64,000 nucleotides of DNA from assembly GCA_963722905.1 (NCBI GenBank), contig CAVROT010000015.1, positions 1 through 64,000 of the forward strand. The letters are read 5' to 3'. The notes under the pieces are model-generated. The model did no database searches, had not been told where the DNA came from, and worked only from the letters and a program-made list of their open reading frames with translations. Below, in pieces: positions 17,768-25,198 of this stretch. Every line of letters begins with the position of its first letter. Within the stretch, counting starts at the first letter, position 1. The position numbers and the translations under genes were made by a program. Source of the DNA: CAVROT01 sp963722905 (GTDB taxonomy: Bacteria > Pseudomonadota > Alphaproteobacteria > Rhodobacterales > Rhodobacteraceae).

Positions 17768-18760
17768 TTATCGGGACGGCTCGACCGGCCAGACGATCTC
17801 GAAACGTTCGAAGACGGTCGATATCCCGTCGTGCATGTCGAAGCCTTCCCGTTCCGCCATCCGATTGAAATAGCGACGATGGCCCGCGAGCCAGTCGTCG
17901 CGGGTGCGCTCACCCTCGCCCTCGTCCCATGCGAAGGACTCGTCGATGCTGTCCAACCGTCCCAGTCGGACCTCCGTCGTACGCCAGACGGCACGGGGGG
18001 TGCTTCCTCCATCCATCAGAACCGTGTGCCCCCCGACGAAGGGGAACGGCTCGCCTGACGCGAATTCCCCCAGGAGCGCGGCGGTGGCGCGCTTGGTGCC
18101 GTCCAGCGCAAGAGCCGCGAGCTCGTCCTGCATCGCTTCGGTGTCGCCGAAAGCCGCGACCTGATGGCGGCCCGACGCGCCGGTCGCCGCCTGAAAGGTC
18201 TCGAAGAAGGCTTGCGTCCGGGCGGTCGGAGCGCAGGACGGGGCCGCCGGCGGTATCGCTCGGGTCATCGCGTGGTTGTGGATTGGAACGCCGCCGACCG
18301 ACAGCTCACGGCGCCTCGACACCTTCCAGCCGAGCCGCTCGAGTGTCGGACGCGCGGTCTCGCTCGCTTCGACGTGCAGATCGGTCATGCCACGGTTCCG
18401 CGCGACCGCTTCGAGGGTCAGTGCGAGCGCCGCGCCGATCCCGCATCCCGATGCGGCGGGCGAGCAGTAGAGATGGTCGAGATGCCCGTTGGACTCCAGA
18501 TCGGCGTAGGCGACGGGTCGATCGTCCAAAGAGGCGACCCAGACGACCCGCCCGTCACAAGCACGACGCCTGTACGCCTCTGCGTCAGGAACCAGCCCAG
18601 CCCATGCCTCGACCTGCCCGGGGCCGTAATCCCGGGCGCCTGCGATACGGACCGCCTCGCGGTAGATCGCGGGCAGCGCGTTCGCATCCGTATCTCGAAA
18701 CGGACGCAGCATTACCGGACCGGGCTGAGCCGTCGATCCTGTCATTCGTTCGCATTGCAT
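17768..18760 (-). CDS. GNAT acetyltransferase fused to ASCH domain
   Basis: 330 residues with two domains. Residues ~17-165 are a GNAT N-acetyltransferase (RPFRDTDANALPAIYREAV, LDHLYCSPAASGCGIGAALA with the acetyl-CoA loop, FYxxLGW-like LERLGWKVSRR). Residues ~180-325 are an ASCH domain (KRATAALLGEFASGEPFPFVGG, with the GTKRAT and DEGEGERTRDDW motifs). ASCH domains bind RNA or nucleotides and some hydrolyse N4-acetylcytidine. Both domains look complete. The fusion is unusual and may result from joining two separate genes. Confidence 0.75.
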   Translation of the reverse strand: MQCERMTGSTAQPGPVMLRPFRDTDANALPAIYREAVRIAGARDYGPGQVEAWAGLVPDAEAYRRRACDGRVVWVASLDDRPVAYADLESNGHLDHLYCSPAASGCGIGAALALTLEAVARNRGMTDLHVEASETARPTLERLGWKVSRRRELSVGGVPIHNHAMTRAIPPAAPSCAPTARTQAFFETFQAATGASGRHQVAAFGDTEAMQDELAALALDGTKRATAALLGEFASGEPFPFVGGHTVLMDGGSTPRAVWRTTEVRLGRLDSIDESFAWDEGEGERTRDDWLAGHRRYFNRMAEREGFDMHDGISTVFERFEIVWPVEPSR

Positions 18761-18782
18761 TCACTGCTCCTCGGGCCGATGG

Positions 18783-19299
18783 ATGGCTTCGTATGACCTC
18801 CTCGAAACGCCTAGGGTCCGCTTCGGGGAGAAAGTGATCCGCGCCGCCCACGACTGCATCCTCGATGAAGGTCGGGTAGCTCGGCTCGTAGAGGAGGACC
18901 GAGCGACGTAGAACCAGACGGCGCGCAGCGACGGCCAAGGCCGCGTGGGCGGAGTAGGACCAGGCTACCAGTTGGACCGGCCCCGATCAGCGGGATTGCG
19001 TCGATCAGGTCGTCGCGCTGCTGCCGCGTGCCGAACGGCCTGTCGCCTTCCGGTGCATCGCCGGCATGACGCATGCCGAGCGTCATCGCGCGATACTCCC
19101 GCGCGAGAAGGGCGGCGACGGGCCGGGGAGCCTCCTCATCGTCGGGAACGCCATGAAGCATGAGGACGGGGGCGCTCGCCCCGTCCGGCAGGAGCGGCAG
19201 CGCGGCCCCAGTTGCTCGCAGTTCCATCTCGACCGTGTCGCGTCCTTCGGTCGTTCGCGAGGACGGTCCGGCGTGCTCACGGACGGCTCGTTCAGTCAT
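18783..19299 (-). pseudogene. Alpha/beta hydrolase, frameshifted and internally deleted
   Basis: The N-terminal part is in one frame from ATG 19299 or 19227 (VLMLHGVPDDEEAPRPVAAL, DDLIDAIPLIGAG). After about 18980 the homologous reading moves to another frame (QLVAWSYSAHAALAVAARRL, with the nucleophile elbow, then SVLLYEPSYPTFIED). The protein then jumps straight to the His-loop-like ADHFLPEADPRRFEEVIRSH. The missing middle (about 80 residues by comparison with the family's normal ~250) and the frameshift make it dead. The upstream start overlaps the MerR stop. Confidence 0.65.
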
Positions 19300-20107
19300 T
19301 CCCGGATATCCGACGCGAATGCGCGTACATGGCGTCCGGCAGATAGCTGGAGAAGCCCGGCGCGAGGGCCTCGTACCGGGTAATGAAGTCGGCATGGGAG
19401 CGGTAGAGGTCGGCGAGCCCTGCATAGGCGTCGGCATCGCAGTCCCGGCCCCAGCGATCCGCCACCCAAACACGATGCGCTTCGAGATGCGGAATCGTCG
19501 CCGGAGCTCCGGGCGCGACGCCCGCGTCGAAGGCACCGACGAATTCACCCTCGATCCGCGCGAGCTCGGCCATCACGCCGGAGTCGAGGCCCGCGCCGCC
19601 GTCCGGGCCCGCGGCCCCGACGCGTCGGGCGTTCTCGATGCGCGCAGGCATGTCGTCGCCGTAGCGCTCGATCAGCCATGCCTCGTAATCGGCCTGCCGC
19701 TCAGGGGCGATGCCGTCGTAGAGTTCTTCCGGGGTCATGTTCGTTCGTCCTTGGAGATGTTCGATCGTGCGTTCGAGTGTCGCGATTAGGCGGGCCCTGT
19801 GCGCGGCATCCGCCACGAGGCGGTCCCGGTGGGTGGCGAGCCGCGTGGCCCTGTCCGAGCCGTTCAGGTCCAGCACGCGGGCGATCTCCACGAGGCCCAT
19901 GTCGAGCTCGCGCAGCACCAGGATCTCCTGGAGCCGCAGGAGCTCGTCCGGCCCGTAGTGGCGGTAGCCGTTCGCGCCCAGATGGTCGGGCTTCAGGAGC
20001 CCGATGGCGTCGTGATGGTGCAGCGTGCGCGCCGAGACGCCGGCGATGCGGGCGAGAACCCTCACCGTGCGGCCCCGGGGGGCGGCTCTCCGTCCTACAT
20101 GTCGCAT
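19292..20107 (-). CDS. MerR family regulator with TipAS-type ligand domain
   Basis: About 271 residues. Winged-helix MerR domain at the start (VLARIAGVSARTLHHHDAIGLL, NGYRHYGPDELLRLQEILVLRELDM in two parts), a dimerisation coiled coil (HRDRLVADAAHRARLIATLERTIEHLQ in parts), and then a TipAS antibiotic/ligand-binding domain (WLIERYGDDMP, EFVGAFDAGVAPGAP, YRSHADFITRYEALAPGFSSYL). Start choice: ATG 20107 has gga 9 bp before it; GTG 20065 and ATG 20143 are alternatives. It may regulate the adjacent hydrolase remnant and the SRPBCC/GNAT genes. Confidence 0.8.
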   Translation of the reverse strand: MRHVGRRAAPRGRTVRVLARIAGVSARTLHHHDAIGLLKPDHLGANGYRHYGPDELLRLQEILVLRELDMGLVEIARVLDLNGSDRATRLATHRDRLVADAAHRARLIATLERTIEHLQGRTNMTPEELYDGIAPERQADYEAWLIERYGDDMPARIENARRVGAAGPDGGAGLDSGVMAELARIEGEFVGAFDAGVAPGAPATIPHLEAHRVWVADRWGRDCDADAYAGLADLYRSHADFITRYEALAPGFSSYLPDAMYAHSRRISGND

Positions 20108-20164
20108 CGTCTTGTCCGCCCCGGCGCGGGGCCCTCCATCCATTCTCGAATCTGTCCTGCGCCC

Positions 20165-20584
20165 TCACGCCACGTGAGGGTCAAGGCAGGCGCGACGCAG
20201 CCCCCTTGCCTCTGCCGCGAGCGCAGCGGACAGGAAGGGCGTCAGAAGGCGCCAAGCCAGGCCGCCGTCCCCGTGGGCCGGACGCAGGACGGCAAGGCAG
20301 ATCGTGCCGCCGACGCAGGGTTCGACGGAGTGCACCGCGGTGAACCGCGCGCTTCGCCACTCGAAGGACGTGCCGGGGTCGAGCGCGGTCACGGTCCAGA
20401 CGGCCTCGCGCTGCAGCGGCTGGCGGAGCGCGAAGCGGGCGCCCGGCGTCAGAGCGCCACCGTCCAGCGGGCGGACGGACCGGATCGTCGGCGTCCAGTC
20501 CGGCCAGGTCGGCACGTCGTCGAGGACGGCCCAGACGCGGTCCGGGGCGGCGGCGATGCGGATCTCGCGGGTGAAATCCATCAT
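20165..20584 (-). CDS. SRPBCC family protein
   Basis: 139 residues, polyketide cyclase/START-like fold (MMDFTREIRIAAAPDRVWAVLDD, WPDWTPTIRSV). A hydrophobic ligand pocket is typical. The start overlaps the stop of the preceding membrane gene (ATGA, 20581-20584), so the three genes 20165-21629 form one coupled operon. Confidence 0.75.
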   Translation of the reverse strand: MMDFTREIRIAAAPDRVWAVLDDVPTWPDWTPTIRSVRPLDGGALTPGARFALRQPLQREAVWTVTALDPGTSFEWRSARFTAVHSVEPCVGGTICLAVLRPAHGDGGLAWRLLTPFLSAALAAEARGLRRACLDPHVA

Positions 20585-20988
20585 GGAACTGCCGCCGAGG
20601 CCGCGGCGACGCGCTCTCGACGTGCGAGATGCCAGCCCGACAGACCGCAGCCGAGGATCGTCACGTTGCCGAGGACGTCGAGCCACATCCAGCCGTTCAG
20701 GACCGGCTCGACGAGCGTGTACCACAGGTTGAAGGCGAAGAAGGGTAGCGAGCCGGCGAGACCGAACACGAGGAAGGTGGTCGGTGTGGACCGCGCCATC
20801 AGGAGGATCGTGCCGGTCAGCGCCGCCTGCGCGCCGAAGCAGCCCATTACGAACCGGGTCGCTCCGGTATCGGCGGTGGCCGCGTCGAGGAACGTGAGGC
20901 GCACCACCATGCCTGGGGCCAGCACACACCAGCCGCCGAGAAGGAGGAAGACCGCGGCTGGTAGCGTCTGTAGGCGGCGGGCCGTCAT
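20581..20988 (-). CDS. Small four-helix membrane protein of unknown function
   Basis: 135 residues with about four transmembrane helices (LQTLPAAVFLLLGGWCVLAPG, FVMGCFGAQAALTGTILLMA in part, FLVFGLAGSLPFFAFNLWY, and a final VLGNVTILGCGLSGWHLARR). I know of no functional assignment. Overlaps its neighbours by 4 bp on both sides (GNAT upstream, SRPBCC downstream). Confidence 0.6.
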   Translation of the reverse strand: MTARRLQTLPAAVFLLLGGWCVLAPGMVVRLTFLDAATADTGATRFVMGCFGAQAALTGTILLMARSTPTTFLVFGLAGSLPFFAFNLWYTLVEPVLNGWMWLDVLGNVTILGCGLSGWHLARRERVAAASAAVP

Positions 20989-21629
20989 GCCGCGACCACC
21001 GAACGGGTCCCCGTCGCCGTTCCGCTCGCGTCGATGGACGGCCTGCCGGGGCGGCTCATCAGGATCCAGTCGCCGGTCAGGCCCTCGGGCCCGCCCGGGC
21101 CCATGGCCAGCCGGGCCACGTCCTCGAAGCCGGCGGCGACGTAGAGGCCCCGCGCCAGCCGGTTGCCGGAGGCGACGATCAGGGACAGGTCGCGGCGGGT
21201 GCGGTCCGAGACGTCTGCCAGGAGGGCGGTCGCGGCCCCGCGGCGGCGGGCTTGCGGCAGGATGGCCAGGACGTTGAGGTAGCGCGTGCCGGACGCGAAG
21301 GCCTCGAGTTCGAGGAGAGGCGCGACGGCTGCGGGAGCGGCGTGGGCGACGGACGGATCGTCGAGGTCGTAATCGATCACCGCGCCCACGGACGCCCCGT
21401 GCCAGGTGGCCACGCGCGCGTTGCGCCAGGAGAACGCGCCGTCGTCGCGGCGAGCGCGGTCGGCGCCCACGGCGAATGGGTCTTGGCCCGGCCCTGCCAT
21501 CTCGGCCCAGAGATGGCGCGGGAGACCCTCGCCTGCGAGATCCGCGAGGCGCGCGAGGAGGGGGGCGTCGTCGGGTGCCGCTTCTTGGACGCGGATGGCG
21601 GAACCGGCGTGGATGAGGGGGGATCCCAT
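20985..21629 (-). CDS. GNAT family N-acetyltransferase
   Basis: 214 residues. The acetyl-CoA binding core is YLNVLAILPQARRRGAATALL (motif A R/Q-x-x-G-x-A variant), followed by SGNRLARGLYVAAGFEDVARL (motif B). The substrate cannot be inferred. The C-terminal ~25 residues are low-complexity (SIDASGTATGTRSVVAA). First gene of the SRPBCC operon. Confidence 0.8.
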   Translation of the reverse strand: MGSPLIHAGSAIRVQEAAPDDAPLLARLADLAGEGLPRHLWAEMAGPGQDPFAVGADRARRDDGAFSWRNARVATWHGASVGAVIDYDLDDPSVAHAAPAAVAPLLELEAFASGTRYLNVLAILPQARRRGAATALLADVSDRTRRDLSLIVASGNRLARGLYVAAGFEDVARLAMGPGGPEGLTGDWILMSRPGRPSIDASGTATGTRSVVAA

Positions 21630-21686
21630 GGCGGGCTCCTTCGAGGGGGTGGGGCGCGGGCGGCGTCCGGCCGCCCGCGCGAGGGA

Positions 21687-22484
21687 TCAGAGCCCGGCCC
21701 GAGTGGGCAGGGGGACGTAGAGCTGAACATGCGTGTCGGTCGAGAACTCGCCGGGCGTGTAGCCGTAGGCCCTCCCGTCCGAATGCCAGGCGATGGCCAG
21801 CTCCGAGATCAGCTGCTCGCCCGAGAGTTGCAGGCAGGGCGTGATCGTGCGCACGAAATGCGCCGAGCCCTCGGCATCCGCCGTGAACGCGCTCTCCGAG
21901 CCGTCGCGCGCGCCGAAGGGCGTGTCGTAGAAGCCGATGAACGGCTCGGTCGGGGGCCAGATCGCGAAGTCGTGCCACATTGTGTAGAGCCCGTCCGGCA
22001 CGAGGTTCTCGAACCGGATGTCGACATGGCCCATGCCGTCCTCGCAGGTACAGCGGCCCTCGCCGCGGGCGGCGAACCACTGGCCCAGCGTGATTCCGAG
22101 CGGCTTGCCCTTCGCCCAGGGGCCGGTGTTCTCGGTCTGGAGCGGCGTGTGCGGGACGGCTTCGGCCGGCGCGTAGAGCGGCGCATCCATGGCCCGCGTG
22201 GCGCCCGTAGGGCGGAAGACCTCGCCCGATCCTGAGACACGCTCCAGGAACACGTCCTGCTCCGCCAGACCCTCGTCGATGTGGAAGATGAAGGCGAGCA
22301 ACATCGCCTCGGGCGCGTCGTGACGCGGCGCCCCAGCCTTCCGGGCCTTCTCCTCGGCCTTGAGCTCGGCGAGGTTGTCGCAGAGCGCGTCGATGCGGCC
22401 GAGGTCGATGGCGGTGCAGTCGCGGGCCTGTGCCCCGGTGGCGGCGAGCATCAGCGCGCCGGCGGCGAGTATCGATCTAGTCAT
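21687..22484 (-). CDS. Secreted protein of unknown function
   Basis: 265 residues with a Sec signal peptide (cleavage after GAQA). Four or more Cys residues (CTAID, LCDN, CTCED, TPCLQ) suggest disulfides. The C-terminal half is beta-rich with aromatic and His residues (GLYTMWHDFAIWPP, ELAIAWHSDGRAYGYTPG). I recognise no family. It is just downstream of the di-haem peroxidase gene in the same orientation (about 40 bp gap), so it may be its periplasmic partner. Confidence 0.55.
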   Translation of the reverse strand: MTRSILAAGALMLAATGAQARDCTAIDLGRIDALCDNLAELKAEEKARKAGAPRHDAPEAMLLAFIFHIDEGLAEQDVFLERVSGSGEVFRPTGATRAMDAPLYAPAEAVPHTPLQTENTGPWAKGKPLGITLGQWFAARGEGRCTCEDGMGHVDIRFENLVPDGLYTMWHDFAIWPPTEPFIGFYDTPFGARDGSESAFTADAEGSAHFVRTITPCLQLSGEQLISELAIAWHSDGRAYGYTPGEFSTDTHVQLYVPLPTRAGL

Positions 22485-22523
22485 GGTCTTCTCCTTGGCT
22501 CGGGCCGTCGCGGCCCGGTGGGC

Positions 22524-23981
22524 TCACCCGTCGACGGCGTCGGCGGACGGGGTGGGTTGTGGGGCGAGCCCCGACGGCACGCGGCGCGGGACAAGGTCCG
22601 ATCGGTCGCGCGCGGTCGAATCGGTAAGGGCGTCGAGAAAGGCGATAAGCTGGCCGATTTCCGCATCCGTCAGGGCGACGGGCGCGATCTCGGCCGCATC
22701 AGCGATGCGGCCGCGCAGGGCGGGGCTTAACTGCACGAAGTCGTCGCGAGCGTCGAAGGCGGGCTGCCGGTCGGCGCGCAGTGGCGCGAAGATCAGCTTT
22801 GAGCCTTCACCGCGCCGCGCGACCGTGCGCCCGAGGGGCGGCAGCGAGGGCGGCACGTAATCCTCCAGCGAGGCCACGGCGTCGAGGTGGTGGCGGATCA
22901 TGGCCTCGAGGTCGGCGAAGGCGCCGCTATGGCCCCAGGGGCCGGTCAGCGCGACGTTGCGCAAGGACGGCGTACGGAAGCGGAACAGGTCCTCGGGGTC
23001 GAAGGTCACGCGAAAGCGCCCCTCGTCCTCCAGCCGTTCGGGGAAGCCGGACGCGGAAAAATAGGTCGTGTCCGACCCGTGCCCCTTCCCCGGCCCGATC
23101 TGCGGCACGCCGATGGCGTGGAAGCCGTGATCCGTGAGCAGCGGGCCGGAATGACACATCGCGCAGCGCGCCTTGCCGTGGAACAGCGCCCCGCCCGCCG
23201 CGGCCGAGGGGTCCAGCACCGAAAGGTCGCTCGCCGCGAGTGCCGCGTCGAACGGGCTGGCATCGGAGCGGAACACGTCAGCCTGGAACGCCGCGAGTAC
23301 GCGGGCGGCATGGGTAAAGGTGATGTCTCCCGACCGTGTTACCTCCGGGAAGGCCCCGGCAAAGGCATCGGCATAGGCCGGGACCGCGCGCAGCCGATCG
23401 GCCAGCAGGACCCAGGCTTCGGCGGGCCGATCCTCCGCCACGGCGGTGGCGACGGGGTTCGACCCCTTCGTGCCCGCCATCTCGACAGGGGACAGGACGG
23501 GGAACATGGCCTGCGCGGCGAGCATGCTGTCCAGGCCCACGGGCAGGTGTTCGCGCGCGGGGCTCCAGAAGCCCGACGGGAACGCGTGCGCCGGGTCCGG
23601 CTCCAGCCGCCCGTCGTGGAACATCGAGACGTATTCGCGCGCGCCGATGTTCCACAGCGCTTGCGCGTTGCGCGGCACGCGGCCGGTGACGCCCGTGCCA
23701 GAGTTCCGCGCCGGGCCCTCGCCCGTTCCGCCCTCGCCGAGCCCCAGGGCGAGCCCGTCGCCCGAGCCGTGGCGCGGATCGTGGCAGGTGCCGCAGGCGA
23801 TGTTGCGGTTGCCCGACAGGATCGGGTCGAAGAACAAGTCCCGTCCGAGCGCCACCAGCGCGGGGTCGGCCACGCCGTCGTGGAGGAAGTCGGCATCCGT
23901 CAGAGGGGGCGGAAGCGTCTGCGCGCCCGCCCCGCCCGAGAGGGCGAGCAGCACGGCGCAGGAGGTCAGGAGGCGGTGCAT
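22524..23981 (-). CDS. Di-haem cytochrome c peroxidase-like protein
   Basis: 485 residues, periplasmic: Sec signal (LALSGGAGAQ) and two c-type haem motifs, CGTCH at residues 63-67 and CAMCH near residue 275. The MauG/CcpA fold signature is present (GRDLFFDPILSGNRNIACG, FRTPSLRNVALTGPWGHSG). It is longer than the ~330-residue bacterial peroxidases because of an insertion between the haem domains and a C-terminal tail. It may reduce peroxide or oxidise a partner protein. Located 16 bp after the homocysteine methyltransferase gene in the operon divergent to the BTAD/AAA+ regulator. Confidence 0.85.
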   Translation of the reverse strand: MHRLLTSCAVLLALSGGAGAQTLPPPLTDADFLHDGVADPALVALGRDLFFDPILSGNRNIACGTCHDPRHGSGDGLALGLGEGGTGEGPARNSGTGVTGRVPRNAQALWNIGAREYVSMFHDGRLEPDPAHAFPSGFWSPAREHLPVGLDSMLAAQAMFPVLSPVEMAGTKGSNPVATAVAEDRPAEAWVLLADRLRAVPAYADAFAGAFPEVTRSGDITFTHAARVLAAFQADVFRSDASPFDAALAASDLSVLDPSAAAGGALFHGKARCAMCHSGPLLTDHGFHAIGVPQIGPGKGHGSDTTYFSASGFPERLEDEGRFRVTFDPEDLFRFRTPSLRNVALTGPWGHSGAFADLEAMIRHHLDAVASLEDYVPPSLPPLGRTVARRGEGSKLIFAPLRADRQPAFDARDDFVQLSPALRGRIADAAEIAPVALTDAEIGQLIAFLDALTDSTARDRSDLVPRRVPSGLAPQPTPSADAVDG

Positions 23982-23997
23982 CTTTCGGGCTCCGGGA

Positions 23998-24954
23998 TCA
24001 GGCGGGGTGGCGGTGCAGGCAGCAATCGGCCATTGCCTCGACATGGCGGTGATCGGTGCCGCAGCAGCCGCCGAGCACGGTGAGGTTGGGCAGCAACCGC
24101 CGCAGGCGAGCGTAGTCGCGCCCCAGCTCGGCCGGGTTGCCCTCGTCGAGCGTTTCGGACGCGTCGAGCTCCGCGTGGCTCTGGCGCGAGGCGTTGGCGC
24201 GCACGCCGCCAATCCGAGCGAGCCAGCCGTTCCCGGCCTCGAGCGCGGGGCGGAAATGGTCGGGGTGCGCGCAGTTCACCATGAAGTAGGCGGCCCCGCC
24301 GTCGGTCTGCCCGTCCGTTTCCTCGATGGCGCGGCCCAACGGCGTGCCGTCGGGCAGGCGCCCGTCCGTCTCGGTCGTGTAGGAGACGACGGCCGGGATG
24401 CCTGCCGCCTGCGCAGCGCGGATCACGCCGACGCCCTCGGCCACGGTCGACAGCGTGACCGCCGTCACCAAGTCCGCTGCCGTCGCGGCTAGCCAATCGA
24501 CCTGCTCGGAATGGTAGGCCTGCGCCGCTTCCGCGGTCATCGCGGTGTTGGCGACGTAGCCGTCGCCGCGCGGGCCGATGTTGCCGGAGATCACGACGGG
24601 CGAGATACCCGCCGCCTCGGCCCGCAGGTCCGACAACATCGCGATGGCCTCGCGGTTGAGTTGCGCCAGGCGATCGGGCGAATGCCCCAGCTTCGCGCCC
24701 CAGTCGCGACTCGCCCGCCAGGTGGGCGCCTCCAGTAGGAAGCCCGCGCCGTGATCGGCGGCGACGGCGAGATGCCGCCGGAAATAGGCGTGCAAAGTGG
24801 CGCGGCCCGACGACGTCTGCAAGAGCGCGTAGGCCGCGAACTCGGGCAGGTCCAAGCCCTCGTGGAAGATCAGCGTCGTCTCCAGGCCGCTATCGGTCAG
24901 CAGCGTCTCGCCGCGCAGCTGAGGCAGGTCGTGGCGGTGGCTCCGGCGGGTCAT
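23998..24954 (-). CDS. Homocysteine S-methyltransferase family protein
   Basis: 318 residues. The zinc-thiolate triad is visible: a first Cys in NCAHPDHF and the pair in LGGCCGTD near the C-terminus. LLTDSGLETTLIFHEGLDL is the conserved opening. Enzymes of this family transfer a methyl group from betaine, S-methylmethionine or a similar donor to homocysteine. The start overlaps the stop of the upstream 48-residue gene (ATGA, 24951-24954). Confidence 0.85.
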   Translation of the reverse strand: MTRRSHRHDLPQLRGETLLTDSGLETTLIFHEGLDLPEFAAYALLQTSSGRATLHAYFRRHLAVAADHGAGFLLEAPTWRASRDWGAKLGHSPDRLAQLNREAIAMLSDLRAEAAGISPVVISGNIGPRGDGYVANTAMTAEAAQAYHSEQVDWLAATAADLVTAVTLSTVAEGVGVIRAAQAAGIPAVVSYTTETDGRLPDGTPLGRAIEETDGQTDGGAAYFMVNCAHPDHFRPALEAGNGWLARIGGVRANASRQSHAELDASETLDEGNPAELGRDYARLRRLLPNLTVLGGCCGTDHRHVEAMADCCLHRHPA

Positions 24955-25097
24955 CGGTATGTCCACCCGCCGAGGGCACGGTCTTGTGCCTCGAGCTCCG
25001 GTAGGCCGATGTCGCGACGGAGGTGGTTCGTGATGACGGGTCCGCTGGCCGGCAGACCCCGCATCGTCAGGAGAAGGCGGGCGATGTAGACTGACAT
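24951..25097 (-). CDS. 48-residue small protein with RRDIGL motif
   Basis: Starts at ATG 25097 (MSVYIARLLLTMRG) and ends DRALGGWTYR, overlapping the methyltransferase start by 4 bp. The motif LRRDIGL recalls the C-terminal part of DUF1127 small basic proteins common in alphaproteobacteria, which influence RNA turnover and phosphate metabolism. Coupling and position directly after the divergent promoter argue that it is expressed; it may be a regulatory leader protein. Function unproven. Confidence 0.5.
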   Translation of the reverse strand: MSVYIARLLLTMRGLPASGPVITNHLRRDIGLPELEAQDRALGGWTYR

Positions 25098-25198
25098 GGT
25101 GGGCGTCCTTCGATCCGGTTGCATGTTCTCTGCGACCGTTCTGAAGGCATCGCGTGATCCTGCGCGGACGCCCCGCGTGAAAGGAGCGTGAAACAGCG
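25098..25198. promoter_or_regulatory. Divergent promoter region for regulator and methyltransferase operon
   Basis: A 101-bp gap separates the minus-strand operon from the large regulator. No strong palindrome is visible. The regulator start at 25199 is preceded by gaaaggagcgtgaaac, containing an aggag RBS at a proper distance. Confidence 0.4.

Noticed and set aside
22887..24083. Long plus-strand open reading opposite the peroxidase gene
   Set aside because: Antisense to a gene with two clear haem motifs; such shadow frames are common in very GC-rich DNA.
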